Source: Ceratodon purpureus (lineage: Eukaryota > Streptophyta > Bryopsida > Pseudoditrichales > Ditrichaceae). From it: a stretch of DNA of 64,000 nucleotides. Location of the stretch: contig CM026425.1 in the NCBI GenBank assembly GCA_014871385.1, positions 18,432,637 through 18,496,636 on the forward strand, read 5' to 3'. The notes beneath the pieces are model-generated. The model did no database searches, had not been told where the DNA came from, and was given only the letters and a program-made list of their open reading frames with translations. Position 1 is the first letter of the stretch, and every line of letters starts with the position of its first letter. Positions 20,930 through 32,599 of the stretch are shown here, in pieces. Both the position numbers and the translations under genes were made by a program.

Positions 20930-21900
20930 TATGTTCGTGAAGGAAAAAACAATGTCAACTGCATATGCTTGTATGTCTTCGGTTGGGCAGTGCATGCATG
21001 ACGTTGGTTGAAAGATCTTTGTCCAAAATAGAGGTATACAACTCATGTACGAATTGTGCCCGTCTAGAATTAGAAGATATCCGTTTTCTTGACCTACACC
21101 TTCTCCTTTCTTTAGGCATTGTATGAAATGTGAGTTCCAACTTTCAAAGAGCCATTTTGTCATCCAGGCGTTAGGTTGCATTCCCATCACAGCCCCTCTC
21201 TCGCACCTTTCAATGTAGTCTTCTAGAAAATAATGACCTTTCAAAATGTAGAAATTAGGAATGCATCCTCCATCAGCGATTATGCATGATAGTACAGATA
21301 AGCGCTCCCGTTCATTAGGCTCTGTAGAGTGGACAGATCTACTACCTCTCTTAGCCAAAACCGTTGCTCCACCACTTCTCCGTGCTTGAACCCCAGATTC
21401 ATGTCTGTTCCAAATATGGCTTGGAGGATAGTGATAGGTAGAGTAGAGATATTCTAAATTGCAGTAAAGAGTTTCTGCCGTTGATGGACATAAGGCACAA
21501 GCTCTAGCAATCTCTAACCCTTGTGATCTCCTTGTTGCAATCTCAGGCCGTCTACCCCTAAATCTTTTTAGCCACCCTTTGTCTGGCACTCTTGTTGCAC
21601 TACATGGTGTCTTCCTTGTTTGTGTTGCTAAAGCTACTTTTAAACATAGCTCCCTTGGAGTTAATGGATGCCCTAGATCTTGCATCTTAAAAATGTAGTC
21701 CACAATTTTTTTCCTTCATCAGCTTTTAAGGTTGGTTTTTTACCTCTTTGTCTGGTTTTTGTTCTCCCGTAGAGATGATCCCAAAGTGAGGACCTGGGAA
21801 TGCCGTATGTCTTGGCTGCAGCCTGCCTCCCTCATCTTCACTCTGTGGTTGGTGACTGCGTCCATTTCCCTCTGGAGACTCTCATTGCTCCAGCTCCCTT
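20930..21900 (-). pseudogene. pogo/Tigger transposase, N-terminal half, degraded
   Basis: On the - strand: a Psq-type helix-turn-helix remnant (AAAKTYGIPRSSLWDHLYGR at about 21770-21830), a one-base frameshift in the AAAAAAA run near 21705, then a CENPB-type DNA-binding domain (VDYIFKMQDLGHPLTPREL, GWLKRFRGRRPE) and the first part of the DDE domain (VLAKRGSRSVHS, IPNFYILKG, LLILDGHNS). The first catalytic Asp is replaced: the usual N-x-D-E-S-G reads NRHESG. Two stops precede the helix-turn-helix, and after GHNS the frame is lost. An inactive relic. The reading frame 20861-21703 is open for 280 codons only because of the upstream frameshift. Confidence 0.85.
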
Positions 21901-22426
21901 CCTCGTCTCCCTTCCTTCTCTTGGTTGTTTGTAGACTTTCCCGTAGCTAGTCATTGCTCCACACATGCTCGCTGCCCCATAGCTAATCTTCCTCTGGCTG
22001 TAGGTCGCTCTAGTCGCTGTTGTCGCCGATGTTGCTGAGTCCCTCGCACACTTGTGCACACACCACTGGGAAGTCCTCGTCCTGCTTATAGAAGTCGGGA
22101 CCTTCATGTCCAATGCAGCCATTGTGATCGCCAAGCTCCTCAGTCCGCCTAGCGCCTCGTAACCTAGGGTGCAGATGTTGTTGCCGGCTGCAACCTCGAT
22201 GTTGGGGACCGGATCGGAGCAGATCATCGAAGTCGAAGTGAGGATCATCTATGGGCATTGCTGAATTTGGAGCCGCACTTGCTGCAGTCGCAGCCTCCGC
22301 ACGTTCTTGCTCTTCCATGCACGTCCACTTCTGACCCTGTTGATGTTCCGGCAGTGTTGCTTGCTCTCGCAAGTTGCTCGCTCATCAGTCACTCACTCGC
22401 ATGCAGCCCCGAGCCCCCAACCACCT
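21901..22426. other. GC-richer sequence upstream of the pogo relic
   Basis: Overlapping open frames on both strands give composition-biased proteins without motifs. It may be the 5' part of the pogo element, but I cannot show it. Confidence 0.35.
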
Positions 22427-22462
22427 CCCCCCCCCCCCCCCCCCCCTCCCCCCCTCCCCCCC
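22427..22462. repeat. C-rich tract
   Basis: A run of 20 C residues followed by two more C7 blocks separated by single T residues. It is the second long C tract within 5 kb. Confidence 0.8.
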
Positions 22463-22604
22463 TCACACACTCATCAATGATCAATTAGCATCAATGAGCT
22501 TCAACTATGCATAGACACAAACTGACCCTAGCCATACACACCGCCCCCCCTTCCCATCCTCGAATCAAACTCATGAACAGCTCAATAACCAAGCTGCTGA
22601 ATCC

Positions 22605-22613
22605 ATTTTCCGC
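22605..22613. repeat. target-site duplication, left copy (ATTTTCCGC)
   Basis: ATTTTCCGC directly precedes the inverted-repeat element and recurs at 23929-23937 directly after it. A nine-base duplication is the hallmark of Mutator-like elements. Confidence 0.88.
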
Positions 22614-23928
22614 GGGTCTCTCTATCTCTCCCCTACGAGCGTTGCACTTCCTTTATTCGAGGGCAGGGGCAGCCCCGTCGCTCCGGACCCTCCCACCGTC
22701 CCGACCCTCCCCGCGCCCGTCCCTGTCGAGCCCCTGTCCACGGTTCTCATCCGCCGTTCTCCCCTTCCCGCCCATTCTGCCACCCCCTCCCTCCGAAGCT
22801 CCTCTCCCCGCACTCGCTTTCCCGCACCTGCCCTCTCCCCGCAGCGCCGCTCCGCCCCTCGCCCTCGCACTCTCCTCCTCAACGCCGCTCCGCTCCTCCC
22901 CTGCACCTCGCCCCTGCACCACCGCTCCTGCACCTCGCCCTTGTACATGCTTCACCGCTCTTCGCCTCTGCACCTGCTCTTCAGCTCCACCCTGAAGGCT
23001 CCCCGCAGCAACTCAAACACCCCATATTCTATACACATAAAATTTTCAAGAGAGTTGTGTTCATTCCACAAATTCAATAAACTGCGACAGAGTTAGATCA
23101 AGGCTCTTGTTTACAACCGTAAATTGTTCTCCTTCAACTCAGCTTGACAGAAGTTTAATCATCTTTCAGAATTCCTCCCTTTGAAGATTCATTCACGCAA
23201 GACTCTGCTCAGACGATGACCAGGCTCGTCTATCGATTGTTATGTGATTGTCAACTTGTGGACTTGTAATTCGTCTTCTTCGAATTCAACTTGCAGTATG
23301 TTGGTAAGGACCAAGTTGCGTCTTCCAGTAGCTGAAGGTGGTCTAGGTTGAATCATCTTTTCGGTGTTGTATGATCATCAGGTTTTCCATCAAAGAGGAA
23401 GAGCCTGAATCGATCAAGAGTCTGACGAAGTGGGTTGAGCTATGGTGTAGACCGGCGCTGTGATCTAGATACCACTTGCTACCATTAATGTCAACTTTGC
23501 TCTGAGGTGGAGTTCGTGATTCTTGAAGGTAACAGGTTGGTAAGCAGCGGCTTGTTTCTAGAGGAAGAGAGCTTCGACGTTGGTGTTTTGAAAGGTGGTG
23601 TGGGAAGCGGCGAGGAGCGGTGGTGCAGGGGCGAGGTGCAGGGGAGGAGCGGAGCGGCGTTGAGGAGGAGAGTGCGAGGGCGAGGGGCGGAGCGGCGCTG
23701 CGGGGAGAGGGTAGGTGCGGGAAAGCGAGTGCGGGGAGAGGAGCTTCGGAGGGAGGGGGTGGCAGAATGGGCGGGAAGGGGAGAACGGCGGATGAGAACC
23801 GTGGACAGGGGCTCGACAGGGACGGGCGCGGGGAGGGTCGGGACGGTGGGAGGGTCCGGAGCGACGGGGCTGCCCCTGCCCTCGAATAAAGGAAGTGCAA
23901 CGCTCGTAGGGGAGAGATAGAGAGACCC
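22614..23928. mobile_element. non-autonomous Mutator-like element (MULE)
   Basis: 1315 bp bounded by inverted repeats of 316 bp (22614-22929 and 23613-23928) that are nearly identical; I saw one mismatch (GCACCTGCCC versus GCACCTACCC). The ends are GGGTCTCTCTATCTCTCCCC and its complement. A perfect nine-base direct repeat, ATTTTCCGC, flanks it. Long terminal inverted repeats plus 9-bp duplication define MULEs. The arms are very GC-rich and read as proline/arginine-rich open frames on both strands, an artefact of composition. The 683-bp interior has normal composition and no transposase; it may be captured host DNA (Pack-MULE). Near-identity of the arms suggests a young insertion or arm homogenisation. 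Confidence 0.88.
22930..23612. other. MULE interior, possible captured sequence
   Basis: 683 bp between the MULE arms. The - strand has an open stretch of about 60 codons (TPPQSKVDINGSKWYLDHSA...) and contains TGGTATCTAGATC, which loosely resembles the usual initiator-tRNA primer site TGGTATCAGAGC of LTR elements. This could be captured retrotransposon or gene sequence, but similarity is too weak to name a source. Confidence 0.35.
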
Positions 23929-23937
23929 ATTTTCCGC

Positions 23938-26241
23938 CTCCTTGGCCTTGTTAATAAATTTTAGTCGCCATTGTGAACCATACAAAAAAGGTTGCTAAAC
24001 CAACTGAATTCAATTCCATATCTACTGTAACTGCCGCCAATAATTGCCCACCGCACCATCAAACTCCACTTAATTAACTATTGTCATATGCACACCTAAA
24101 ACCATGGACCGCAGACCCAAAACCATTAACCGCACACCTTATAACCATGCATCGCACCTTGCACATTCAGAAATGACACAAAAAAATATTTATTTCCAAT
24201 TTGCCAACACGATTCCAGATTTCGTGTAAGAGTACAATTCTTCATGGACGGTTTCTCGCACCCCAAGCCCATTTCTAGAGTGCGACTTTTGGTCCCGTGT
24301 GGGTTTCGCACCCTCTACCTTAGAATGGGAGTTGAGGGCGGAGAATTACAAATTACAAAATACCTTCTTTTTGAGTTTTTTTCCTTAATATATAAATGCC
24401 ACGTGGCACCCCATCAAAGGGGTCCACATGGCACCTCCTCAAGGCCCCATTAATTAATTAATACAAAAAGAGCACTATACTGCATATATCTGAACGTCCA
24501 TTGAACTACCCCATGTGTTTGCACTGAGCTTTCTGCCAGGGTTGTACAATATATTGGGTCATGCTTTCTGAAGTCAGTGACAACTTTGGGACTGCTTGAA
24601 AGCTTGAATGGAGCACCAGCTCTTTCTGTGTTGCCATGGATTTTGTGCCGTTGTTAGTGGCAATCCTTGTTGCTTACCAGTTGCTTACCAGTCCCATCAA
24701 CTTCCAAGACACTCGATGTCTGTAGTACATGCCTTGTACCATGTATGCAGTGCCCAGTTCATTGGGGTTAACCTCTCATATCACATAGTCTGCGTGACAA
24801 TGACAGAAATTCTCATTTTCTTACAGTTGAATTTCCACCCTTCCCTTTCTCGCCCATTAAACCATTTGGCATCATCCCCATGTGGGGCACTGTTCAGGAA
24901 GGTTTTTGAGCCAACCAGCCTATTTCCTCTATTTTCAAAAAGCAACCGATTTTTTAAGAGTATACCGAGTATATCATGTCTTTGAATACTAAATATAATT
25001 ATTTTTCAATCATTTGATCCGGTGATTTGCCTCCATTCTTGAAAATCTACCAGCTATTTCAAAATCCATCCGGTAGCCTTGTAACTAACCGCCGGCTCTT
25101 CCCGGACAGTGATGTGGAGTGTCCTAATTTGGAATGGGATACTAGCCTCAAAGGTGAAGTTTGAGGTGCAGGCATGAATTACTTTGGGGTCGCCTCATTT
25201 ACAAGTTAAGGTATTTTGTCTGCACATGTGATTGGAGAGAGCTCCAAGAATGGCATAGAGCAAACACAGAATTAGGGTTAGATATGAGCAGAGGCCTTTG
25301 CTACTTCATGTAGGTGGACTCCCAGTTTAAGCATACATACCACCACTCTCCACCGCTGTGACTCAAAGCTTCGCCCTATGGCTGCTGATGATGGCAATTG
25401 GATTTCATATCACAAGGTCTTTAGCAAGTAGAGTAAATTTTGGTAGATGGAGTTGCACTCTCCCATCAACATATAAAAGAAACATTTCAAGCATTGACTA
25501 GACTACACTACATGACAACATGAAAGAGACCCCCAAAGTGGGCACGCTGTATGAGCTTCCTATGCTTGGTCCAAAAGTCTGGCTTCACCTTCAAAGTCAC
25601 CCTTCAGAACTCCTGTACATGAGGACCTCGTGGATGGTGGTCTATGAATTATCTGAAAATTGCTTTCTGATGCCAGAGGATTTTATTTCTGGTGCTCCTA
25701 GTTTACAGTTCCTCGTCTGCAAATTACCAGTAAACTTTAAAGGACATGAGACATGTTCAGATTGAATAGAATTCGGAGACTCGTCCAGGGACTCCTCAAT
25801 ATATGGTACCTCTCTATTTCTGGTACTACTGTATTATTCAGTCTTCAATGAACAATGGGATCTTCTTAGAATGTTTGAATCTAAATGGTAAGACAATGGT
25901 AAGACCCAAGACCTACAATTGACCACAAAATCAGCAATTCTCCTGTCTTTACTTCATGCAATCTGGGTCGTCAACCTTTGTTGGTGTATAATAAAACTAG
26001 AAGCAACTAAGAAGCATTGCCACCAGTGCTACCAAAGGTCACCCACTACATTCAAGCAATAACCACCATTCCAAAGGGGAGGATTCTGTACCCTTCACAC
26101 CCCCCTCCCCATGAATGTAATTTGCTACAAATCTTTGTTACTTCTGCCACAAGTGTAGTGATGCTTTAGAGTCTTCAATATTTTTGAGAAGGACTTTTTG
26201 TATATTACTTTTATTATATTCATACTAATGGATGAGATGAA

Positions 26242-26243
<2 letters not shown>
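23938..26243. other. intergenic region, no recognised gene
   Basis: Several open frames of 80-125 codons on the + strand lack known motifs and show no coherent splice structure. A G-box-like CCACGTGGCA lies at about 24400. TTGCTTACCAG is duplicated in tandem near 24670-24690. Confidence 0.5.
24090..24153. repeat. three-copy 21-bp minisatellite
   Basis: Three consecutive imperfect units of the form GCACACCTAAAACCATGGACC, 21, 21 and 22 bases long. Confidence 0.7.

Positions 26244-26317
<74 letters not shown>
26244..26317. repeat. (TA)n microsatellite
   Basis: About 74 bp of uninterrupted TA dinucleotides. Length in the assembly may not be exact. Confidence 0.95.
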
Positions 26318-26319
<2 letters not shown>

Positions 26320-27563
26320 ACAAATGTTAAATTAGCAACATGTTGAAGTCTTAATAATGAAACTCATCCATTCTTGGATACAAAATATTGTTTCACTTAT
26401 TTTAATAATAGTGTCATCCATTTTAACCTATTTAATCTGAATTTGAACCAAATTTATTTGACACTTAGCTTTTCCATCCAACTCTTTTCTTCAAAATTGG
26501 TATCATTTGTAACCTTCTCTCTTTTATTCCTTTAGCATTCTGACCATAAGCCTAAGATCCAGCACCTGGACAAAAAAACATTCACCCCAGGAAACAAGCG
26601 TGATTGGTGCAGAAACAGAGTCATTTCGAAGTTACACACATGCATGCATTCAGTTACAGTGCTTTGGAAAACTATTGCAATTTGCCCCAATCATCACCAA
26701 TTATCCTCCCCAAAGGGTTCCTAAAGTTGGCACTAGTCCTTCCTCAATCCATCGCTCCCTCTGACACCAAAGCCACCAAACCAACATCATCATGCATTCC
26801 CCCGGCTCCACATACAACAACAGCCACAATCCTCATTCACACAAACTCACAGCCCCACAGATCACTATTCCTCATTAGAAATCATCTCATAAAAAAGTCT
26901 CATAAAAAGAGATAAAGAAAGTAAAAATAAAACTATGCACATAGAAACAATATTATGAAGTCATGAGCCAGGGAGGAAGAGAGAGAGGGAGTGGCGTGAG
27001 AGAGCAGGCAGAATGAGAGTGAGCAGTTGTTATGAGAAGCAGCATTTGGTTGCACAACCGCCAGACGTCTCATGACACCTGCATGCCTGGTCATGTCGGA
27101 CCCACGCCACCGCTGCAGGAAGGAAGGCAGGAATTAGGACGAGTCCCTCCCTCCGAATGAATCATCACCCTCCTCCTCATCATCATCATCATCCCATTGA
27201 ATGGGCTATGACCTCGTCAATCCACTCACCACCTCAAATCACTCACTCCACCCTCCCCTCGCTGTAAAAAAACAACAACCAAAATCTCATCAAGATTCAC
27301 ATTAATCTTCACTACTGTCCAAACTCAAACTGATGGTTTTGATCAGGAAAAAGCTGGTTTCAAGTGGAACTCCCATGATCAGTAGGGAGTTGATTCAATG
27401 AGTAGCTACATGTGTCAATGCAGCGGAGGGAGGGAGGGAGGGCTAGAGGAGAATCATCATGAGATGGTTTATGAGATTGATGGAGAGTCAGAGATGAAGG
27501 AGTGATGGTGGTGGAGATGGAGATGGGGAGGAGCCTGGCTATCGGAGGAGGGGGGCTGGGGGT
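26318..27563. other. intergenic, purine-rich and simple repeats
   Basis: No gene seen. It contains CATCAT repeats (27177-27192), a GGGA repeat (27427-27450) and AGAGAG stretches near 26970. Confidence 0.5.
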
Positions 27564-27752
27564 TTAGAGACTGGTGGAGATGACAGAGTGATTGACAAAG
27601 CCGGGGCCACCTACATTGAATTTGGCAGCATCTGAGAGTGGCCATCCATATGCATCATCAGAGAGAGGGAGAGCCGGCCCATCAACGTCGTCGTCCTCAT
27701 TGGTGATGATCGAGGCCTGGAGCTCATCATCACGGCACTTCCTTGTACTCAT
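27564..27752 (-). CDS. possible small protein, 62 aa
   Basis: An ATG-started frame on the - strand encodes a soluble acidic peptide with DDDVDGPALPLSDDAYGWPL and FNVGGPGFVNHSV. A TGA codon stands directly before the ATG, and two shorter ATG frames lie just upstream, which weakens the case for efficient translation. Codon use looks more protein-like than neighbouring frames. I recognise no family. It could equally be untranslated leader or chance. Confidence 0.22.
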   Translation of the reverse strand: MSTRKCRDDELQASIITNEDDDVDGPALPLSDDAYGWPLSDAAKFNVGGPGFVNHSVISTSL

Positions 27753-28789
27753 TCATGTGGTAGCTCATTCTTGGGGGCTGGGCTGGGCTGGGATGGGTGG
27801 GATGGAGCTTGCTTGGTTGGTTGAGAGCCATTCTTCGTCTGTGGTTCACCGTGTTTGCCAGACTCAGTGAATTAGAGGGTGATCACTGATCAGCGATTAT
27901 AGTATTTGGTTTTTGAGTTTCGTTTTGGAAGCCGCTGTGGTGCAGCTTATGTCAGTTATGGGAATGATAATTATATCTCCCAGACGCGGCGGAGTGGGAG
28001 CGATTTCTCGCTGACAGTTGCAACGATTTGGTAATGATCCGTTTTCGTGGAAGTTTTTTCCGCAGGATGGCTGGGCAGAATGGTTTCAATGGTGCTGCTG
28101 CTGCTGTGATTGATTGTGTGCAGTTGGGTTGAGTTTTTGGAGATTTTTTAGAGTGGTACTGGAAGTTTGGGGAAAGGGTGGTGCGAGGGGTACGAGCGGT
28201 TGGCGTACGTGGAAGCTGGAGGGCTTTAATATTTCTCGGGGAAGGGGGGCTGTGAGGATTTGTTGTTTTATTTTTTATTTTTATGTGTTAGTTTCTCTAC
28301 GTCGATTGAAATCTCAGGTGTGCGTGTACCACCGTTTTAAGTTGCGAATGAATTGTGCGTTGTGGGCGTGGGATATGACCTGGATGTGGATTCACGCTTC
28401 CCTTGGAGTAGGTTTCAGGAATTGCGCAACCTAACCCCTTCACACTTCATACCCCTGCCGTCGTAACGGTGGTCACGTACTTACTTGAACAGAGCTATCA
28501 AGAGGAGCACTACGAAGTTTGAAGTCGTTGCACGAGCATGGAATGAGCCAGGCGTATCAGAATGAACACCGTTCTCGGAGAATTCCGAGTTTAGAGTGCA
28601 GGACTTTCGCAAGCTCAGTGTTGAGTTGAGCGCTGAATTGGGGAGAGCGTGTTGCGGGGTTTGGTGGAAGGAATGAACGCCGCTGCGCATGGATTGGGGG
28701 CAGCCGAGACAGAAGGTTTGTGGTGAGAGAGGTTGATTGTTGGTGGCCAAGGGGGGAAGGGTGGTAAGCTGAGAGGTGATCACTCGAAG
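27753..28789. other. region upstream of the 7TM gene
   Basis: No gene recognised. GC content rises toward 28800, which fits promoter and leader of the following gene. GGGCT repeats occur at 27775-27795. Frames on the - strand at 28481-28982 overlap the first exon of the 7TM gene and lack motifs. Confidence 0.45.
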
Positions 28790-31700
28790 ATGGACACCAT
28801 CGCCATAGCGCACGTGAACAATGCGCCACCGCACAGCGTCGCGGGCGACTGGGATCGCACATACCGCTCGCTGCCTGACCTATTCTTCGGCCTCGCAATT
28901 CTGTGGTCGTTCCTGGTGGTCGTGTGGACAAGCAATACCTGGTCCAAGCGGCGGTGGCAGGTATGTCATCGTCATCACTCACTCCTGCGTCGTTCTTTTC
29001 CTTTCAACAAGGGAGTGAAAGCGAACAATTGTCGTCAAATATAATTCTCACAGACATGCCACCTGATTTTTCGAACCAGAGTTTCATCCGAGGATAATTT
29101 AGTTATTTTAGTGCATCGGTCAATTTGTTATACAATACCCTTCTTAAGAGAGGAATGAAAGCAAATGAGAAGAAATAAGTCTTCCAAAAAACTGGATATG
29201 TAGACATAGAGACAGTTGGAGACAGACACCAGTGTTAACTCATGCCATGGCCTTCTAAGCCTTAGCAGCAGGAAATGAGATTTTTCTGAGTGTGCTTGTG
29301 ATCTTGGTGTTTGCTCTTGAAAACACCAGATTCTCAGAAAGGCTAGGAGTTAGGTCCGCGTTCTCTACCATTCTGCCTCATCCATGGCGACCATGGTGGT
29401 TAGTCACAGGGTGGTGAGTTGATCTATCTAGTTGATCTCCTACTAGCGGCGAAGTAGACTAGCATCTTTCTTGACCTAATGGTTCCAGGTAGTGGGTCTG
29501 CACTGCGAGGACAAGTTGCACAAATGTTCTGCCGGGAGTTTTAGGGTAGCACACCGTTTGTTTCTCAACATCATTGAGGGATTCCCCCAGGGATGTATGT
29601 TAGTTCTAAGGATCTGAATTATGCACAAGTTAACAATTTCAAGCAACGTATGAGAGAGTCCAAATCCTGCAGCTTCACATCTGCTATGTTGTGGTTCTCT
29701 ATTAATGTGTTGAGGAATTGGTGATATTGCAGACGAGCAATTTGCAATGGGTGTTGACAGTAATTCCAGCGATGAAATCGCTTGTAATGGGCCTATCTTT
29801 CGTCTTCTGGTACGAAGGTCTTCATCCTTTTGCCGTCTCTAATGCCTTCAAGCTTTTTAGCCAGTGACTTTCAGATGCCTGCCAGTATGATTACTGTTAA
29901 GCACAACGTTCAGCACAATTTTAAGCACGGCATTCATGGTGCTTGTCAGTTCATGTTTTTGGGGAGTTTATAAGTTTCTCATGTTCTTCGCTATGGCAGG
30001 TACTCATGCTTACACTTGAAGACATGTTCGTTCTGGGTAGCATTTGGGGTATTTGTATCACGAATCTTCTTCGAGACAGCATGCTTTGTTACCTTCTTGT
30101 TAATATCTTACGGTTATTGCATCATGCATGAGCAGCTATCTTTAACTGAGAGACGCACCGTTGCCGGCCTCACTTCCCTGTTGTATCTCACGCTTACTGG
30201 CTACAAGGCTGCTGTCCCTCAATTCGCAGTAAGTCCCTCTTACCTGAAATCAATTATCTTGCAAATTCTAGGTAAGATCCAGAACTCTCAATCGATGAAC
30301 TGCAGCTAGAACTTTCAAGCTGGTATACAGAAATTTAATCGGTTAAAAGAAAACCTTGTTGATCAAAGTTCAAGCTCCAACAGACGTGAAGATTACTCAA
30401 TGTTCGTGGGCTTTTGGGCAGGTTCTCATAATATTCATTTATGCGGTTCTTCTCTATGTTATAATGGCACACATTGCGCGTAATTTGTCACTGCTAAGGG
30501 AGCAACTGCAGCAAATACAGGCTGAGGGCGTCCACATGATGCAGAATGCTGTTCACACGAAATACACTATGTTTAGGTTAGGGCCTTCCCATGCTGATTT
30601 TTTTGTTTCAACAGTGCACGGTCCTTCACACTCGTATAAAGCTGATGACGATTACACAAGTTCCTACTTACTAGCGCTTAGAATCCTCTGTAGTAAAGAT
30701 GAGGTTGACAATGCAGATTTTATCATAATTTCTGTGTCTTGCAGAAAGTTTCAAGGAGCGATATTGGCAATGGTGGTCCTTGAAATTCTTGTACGTGAGG
30801 TGTTTTCGGTTTTAAGATTGAATACTCTGGGCAAGCGAGTGTAATCTCTTCATATGTTCATTACAGATTGTGTTGAGCGAGACTGCGAGTAATGTAAAAA
30901 AGCATGCATCTAGAGGAATGCATTGTCATCAATCACAGGATATTTAATGTTTTGAAATCATTTTCAATCTTTTCAGTATGTCATTTCTGCGATTAGCTTG
31001 AGTCTGTTTAGGTTATGAAGAACCCTCTTCACTGAACTGCACTTTTGTGTCGACAGATGCACGCTCAAGCAGAAAGCGTGGTAAATGAGTATTGGGTGCG
31101 CCTCCTGGTGCGAGAGGTTACAGAAGTTACGATCTTCTTCTTCATCGGGTAGGATTTCTTGAGGCATTTCAAATCTCCTCTATTATTCTAAAGGTTCATT
31201 CGCACTTCGTGAAAGGAGTGATGTCTATAAAGTGTTAAGAAGTGAATCTAGTTAAAACATTGTTATAATATCACTTTGAACACCCTTGCTCTCCTGCCAA
31301 GTGAGCTTGGCTTGCATTAGTAGCTCTTCTTACGATAACAACCTAGTTGTATTTTAATTTGTGTAAGAACTACATTATTGTTCTAGAGGAAGTAAGCTTT
31401 TGTAACATATCACGTGTAATGTCGAAACTGGTGATTGTTTACAGATGGACCTTCAGATCGAGAGAGCAGACTCCATTTTTCAACGTCATGCCAAGATCAA
31501 ATACTGCTGGACAGCGCACCTTGGCCCCAATATATAGTGTGGTAAGCTCTTCAAGAACCTTGAATCTAACGTGTACACAGTAAAAGCATCTCATCTTGAG
31601 ATCTCAACACGCACCATCGCATCTTTCATTATCCAATGACATCGTATAGACTCAATTCTCTTTATGTGCTCTTTTTGGGGTCATCTTCATTTGCCGTTCA

Positions 31701-32599
31701 GCTCGACCTCAGATTTACTACTAAGCAAATACAATATTCATTGATTGAGCATCACTGTCAACTTTCCTCGATTTTTATACCAACACCACACACTGGCACA
31801 AAGACGAGAATGCACTCTTGGCCGGTAAGAAGATGAGACATTCACCTAGTGAACTAATTATCTGACTTATATGATGGAACCTCGTTTTAGGAAATGAATG
31901 AGAGGCAATTCAGCAAGTTGGATTACAAAGAATGGCACATTGGAGTGGTAAGCAACTTTTTTTCGCTCCACTCTTTAGTATCTTTTGATTGATCAGTATC
32001 TCTGGCTTGTCGAATGTCCGTAGCTTCCAGTATCCATCTGCTTTATTATTCAAGTGATGTAACATCACTATCCAAGCCTGAGAATCTGATTCTACTTCCC
32101 TCTGCAGCCAACTTCACTTTCAAGAACAGGAGACGGAAATAGGTCAATGCTGGTGATAGTGCAGAATCCAGGTGTGTCCGACTTTGCCTTCACAGAGAAG
32201 TTCGGCAATGAACCAATCCAAAATGCCAACGTCTTTAAATTACCAGCGACTTTTCAACAATCCTGGCCGGACCCATCTTCCTCATCAATGACTGAACACG
32301 AAGGTCTACAGCTCCGGCTACGAGCTACTGGAGAGCTTTCCACAACAGTGTCCGGGAACCGCAAAGATAGCCATGCGTCCGACTATTGTCACTGGGATTC
32401 GAAGTGTCACAAGGACCTTGATGGCAATGCAGGTGGGTACACGGAGGAGGTCGCAGTGGATATGAAGGGCTTGAGAAGTTTCACCTTTCTTCCATTTGAG
32501 AATCCATGCTGCGACACACGGCCTTTGCATTCAAGGTCAAACTTAAGTAAGAGCCTGCAAACCAACTCTGTACATTACCAATCAAACAATACCAAATGA
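28790..32599 (+). CDS. seven-transmembrane protein, nine exons (GOST/LUSTR-like?)
   Basis: Exons: 28790-28960, 29733-29809, 30000-30228, 30422-30576, 30745-30790, 31057-31148, 31445-31541, 31891-31947, 32108-32599. They join in frame to 471 residues. Seven hydrophobic segments are visible in order: LPDLFFGLAILWSFLVVVW, LTVIPAMKSLVMGLSFVFW, VFVSRIFFETACFVTFLLIS, TSLLYLTLTGYKAAV, VLIIFIYAVLLYVIMAHIA, AILAMVVLEIL and VTEVTIFFFIGW. A charged helix LSLLREQLQQIQAEG follows the fifth. The C-terminal 190 residues are hydrophilic and presumably cytosolic. The pattern resembles the membrane core of plant lung-seven-TM/GOST-type proteins, without the large lumenal domain; this family call is tentative. 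The NLQWVLTVIPAMK segment after TM1 is the main resemblance. The model is firm because every junction keeps frame; the function is not known. Confidence 0.8.

Noticed and set aside
22507-22995. 162-codon proline/serine-rich open frame (+) and its copies on the - strand at 23343-23985
   Set aside because: They lie mostly in the two arms of the inverted-repeat MULE. GC-rich composition keeps several frames open; the same protein appears from both arms.
22614-23928. Inverted LTRs as an explanation of the palindrome
   Set aside because: LTRs are direct repeats. The inverted orientation and nine-base flanking duplication fit a Mutator-like element better.
30356-30844. 162-codon continuous frame through two exons of the 7TM gene
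   Set aside because: It reads through an intron with clear GT...AG borders. The spliced version keeps frame with exons on both sides.
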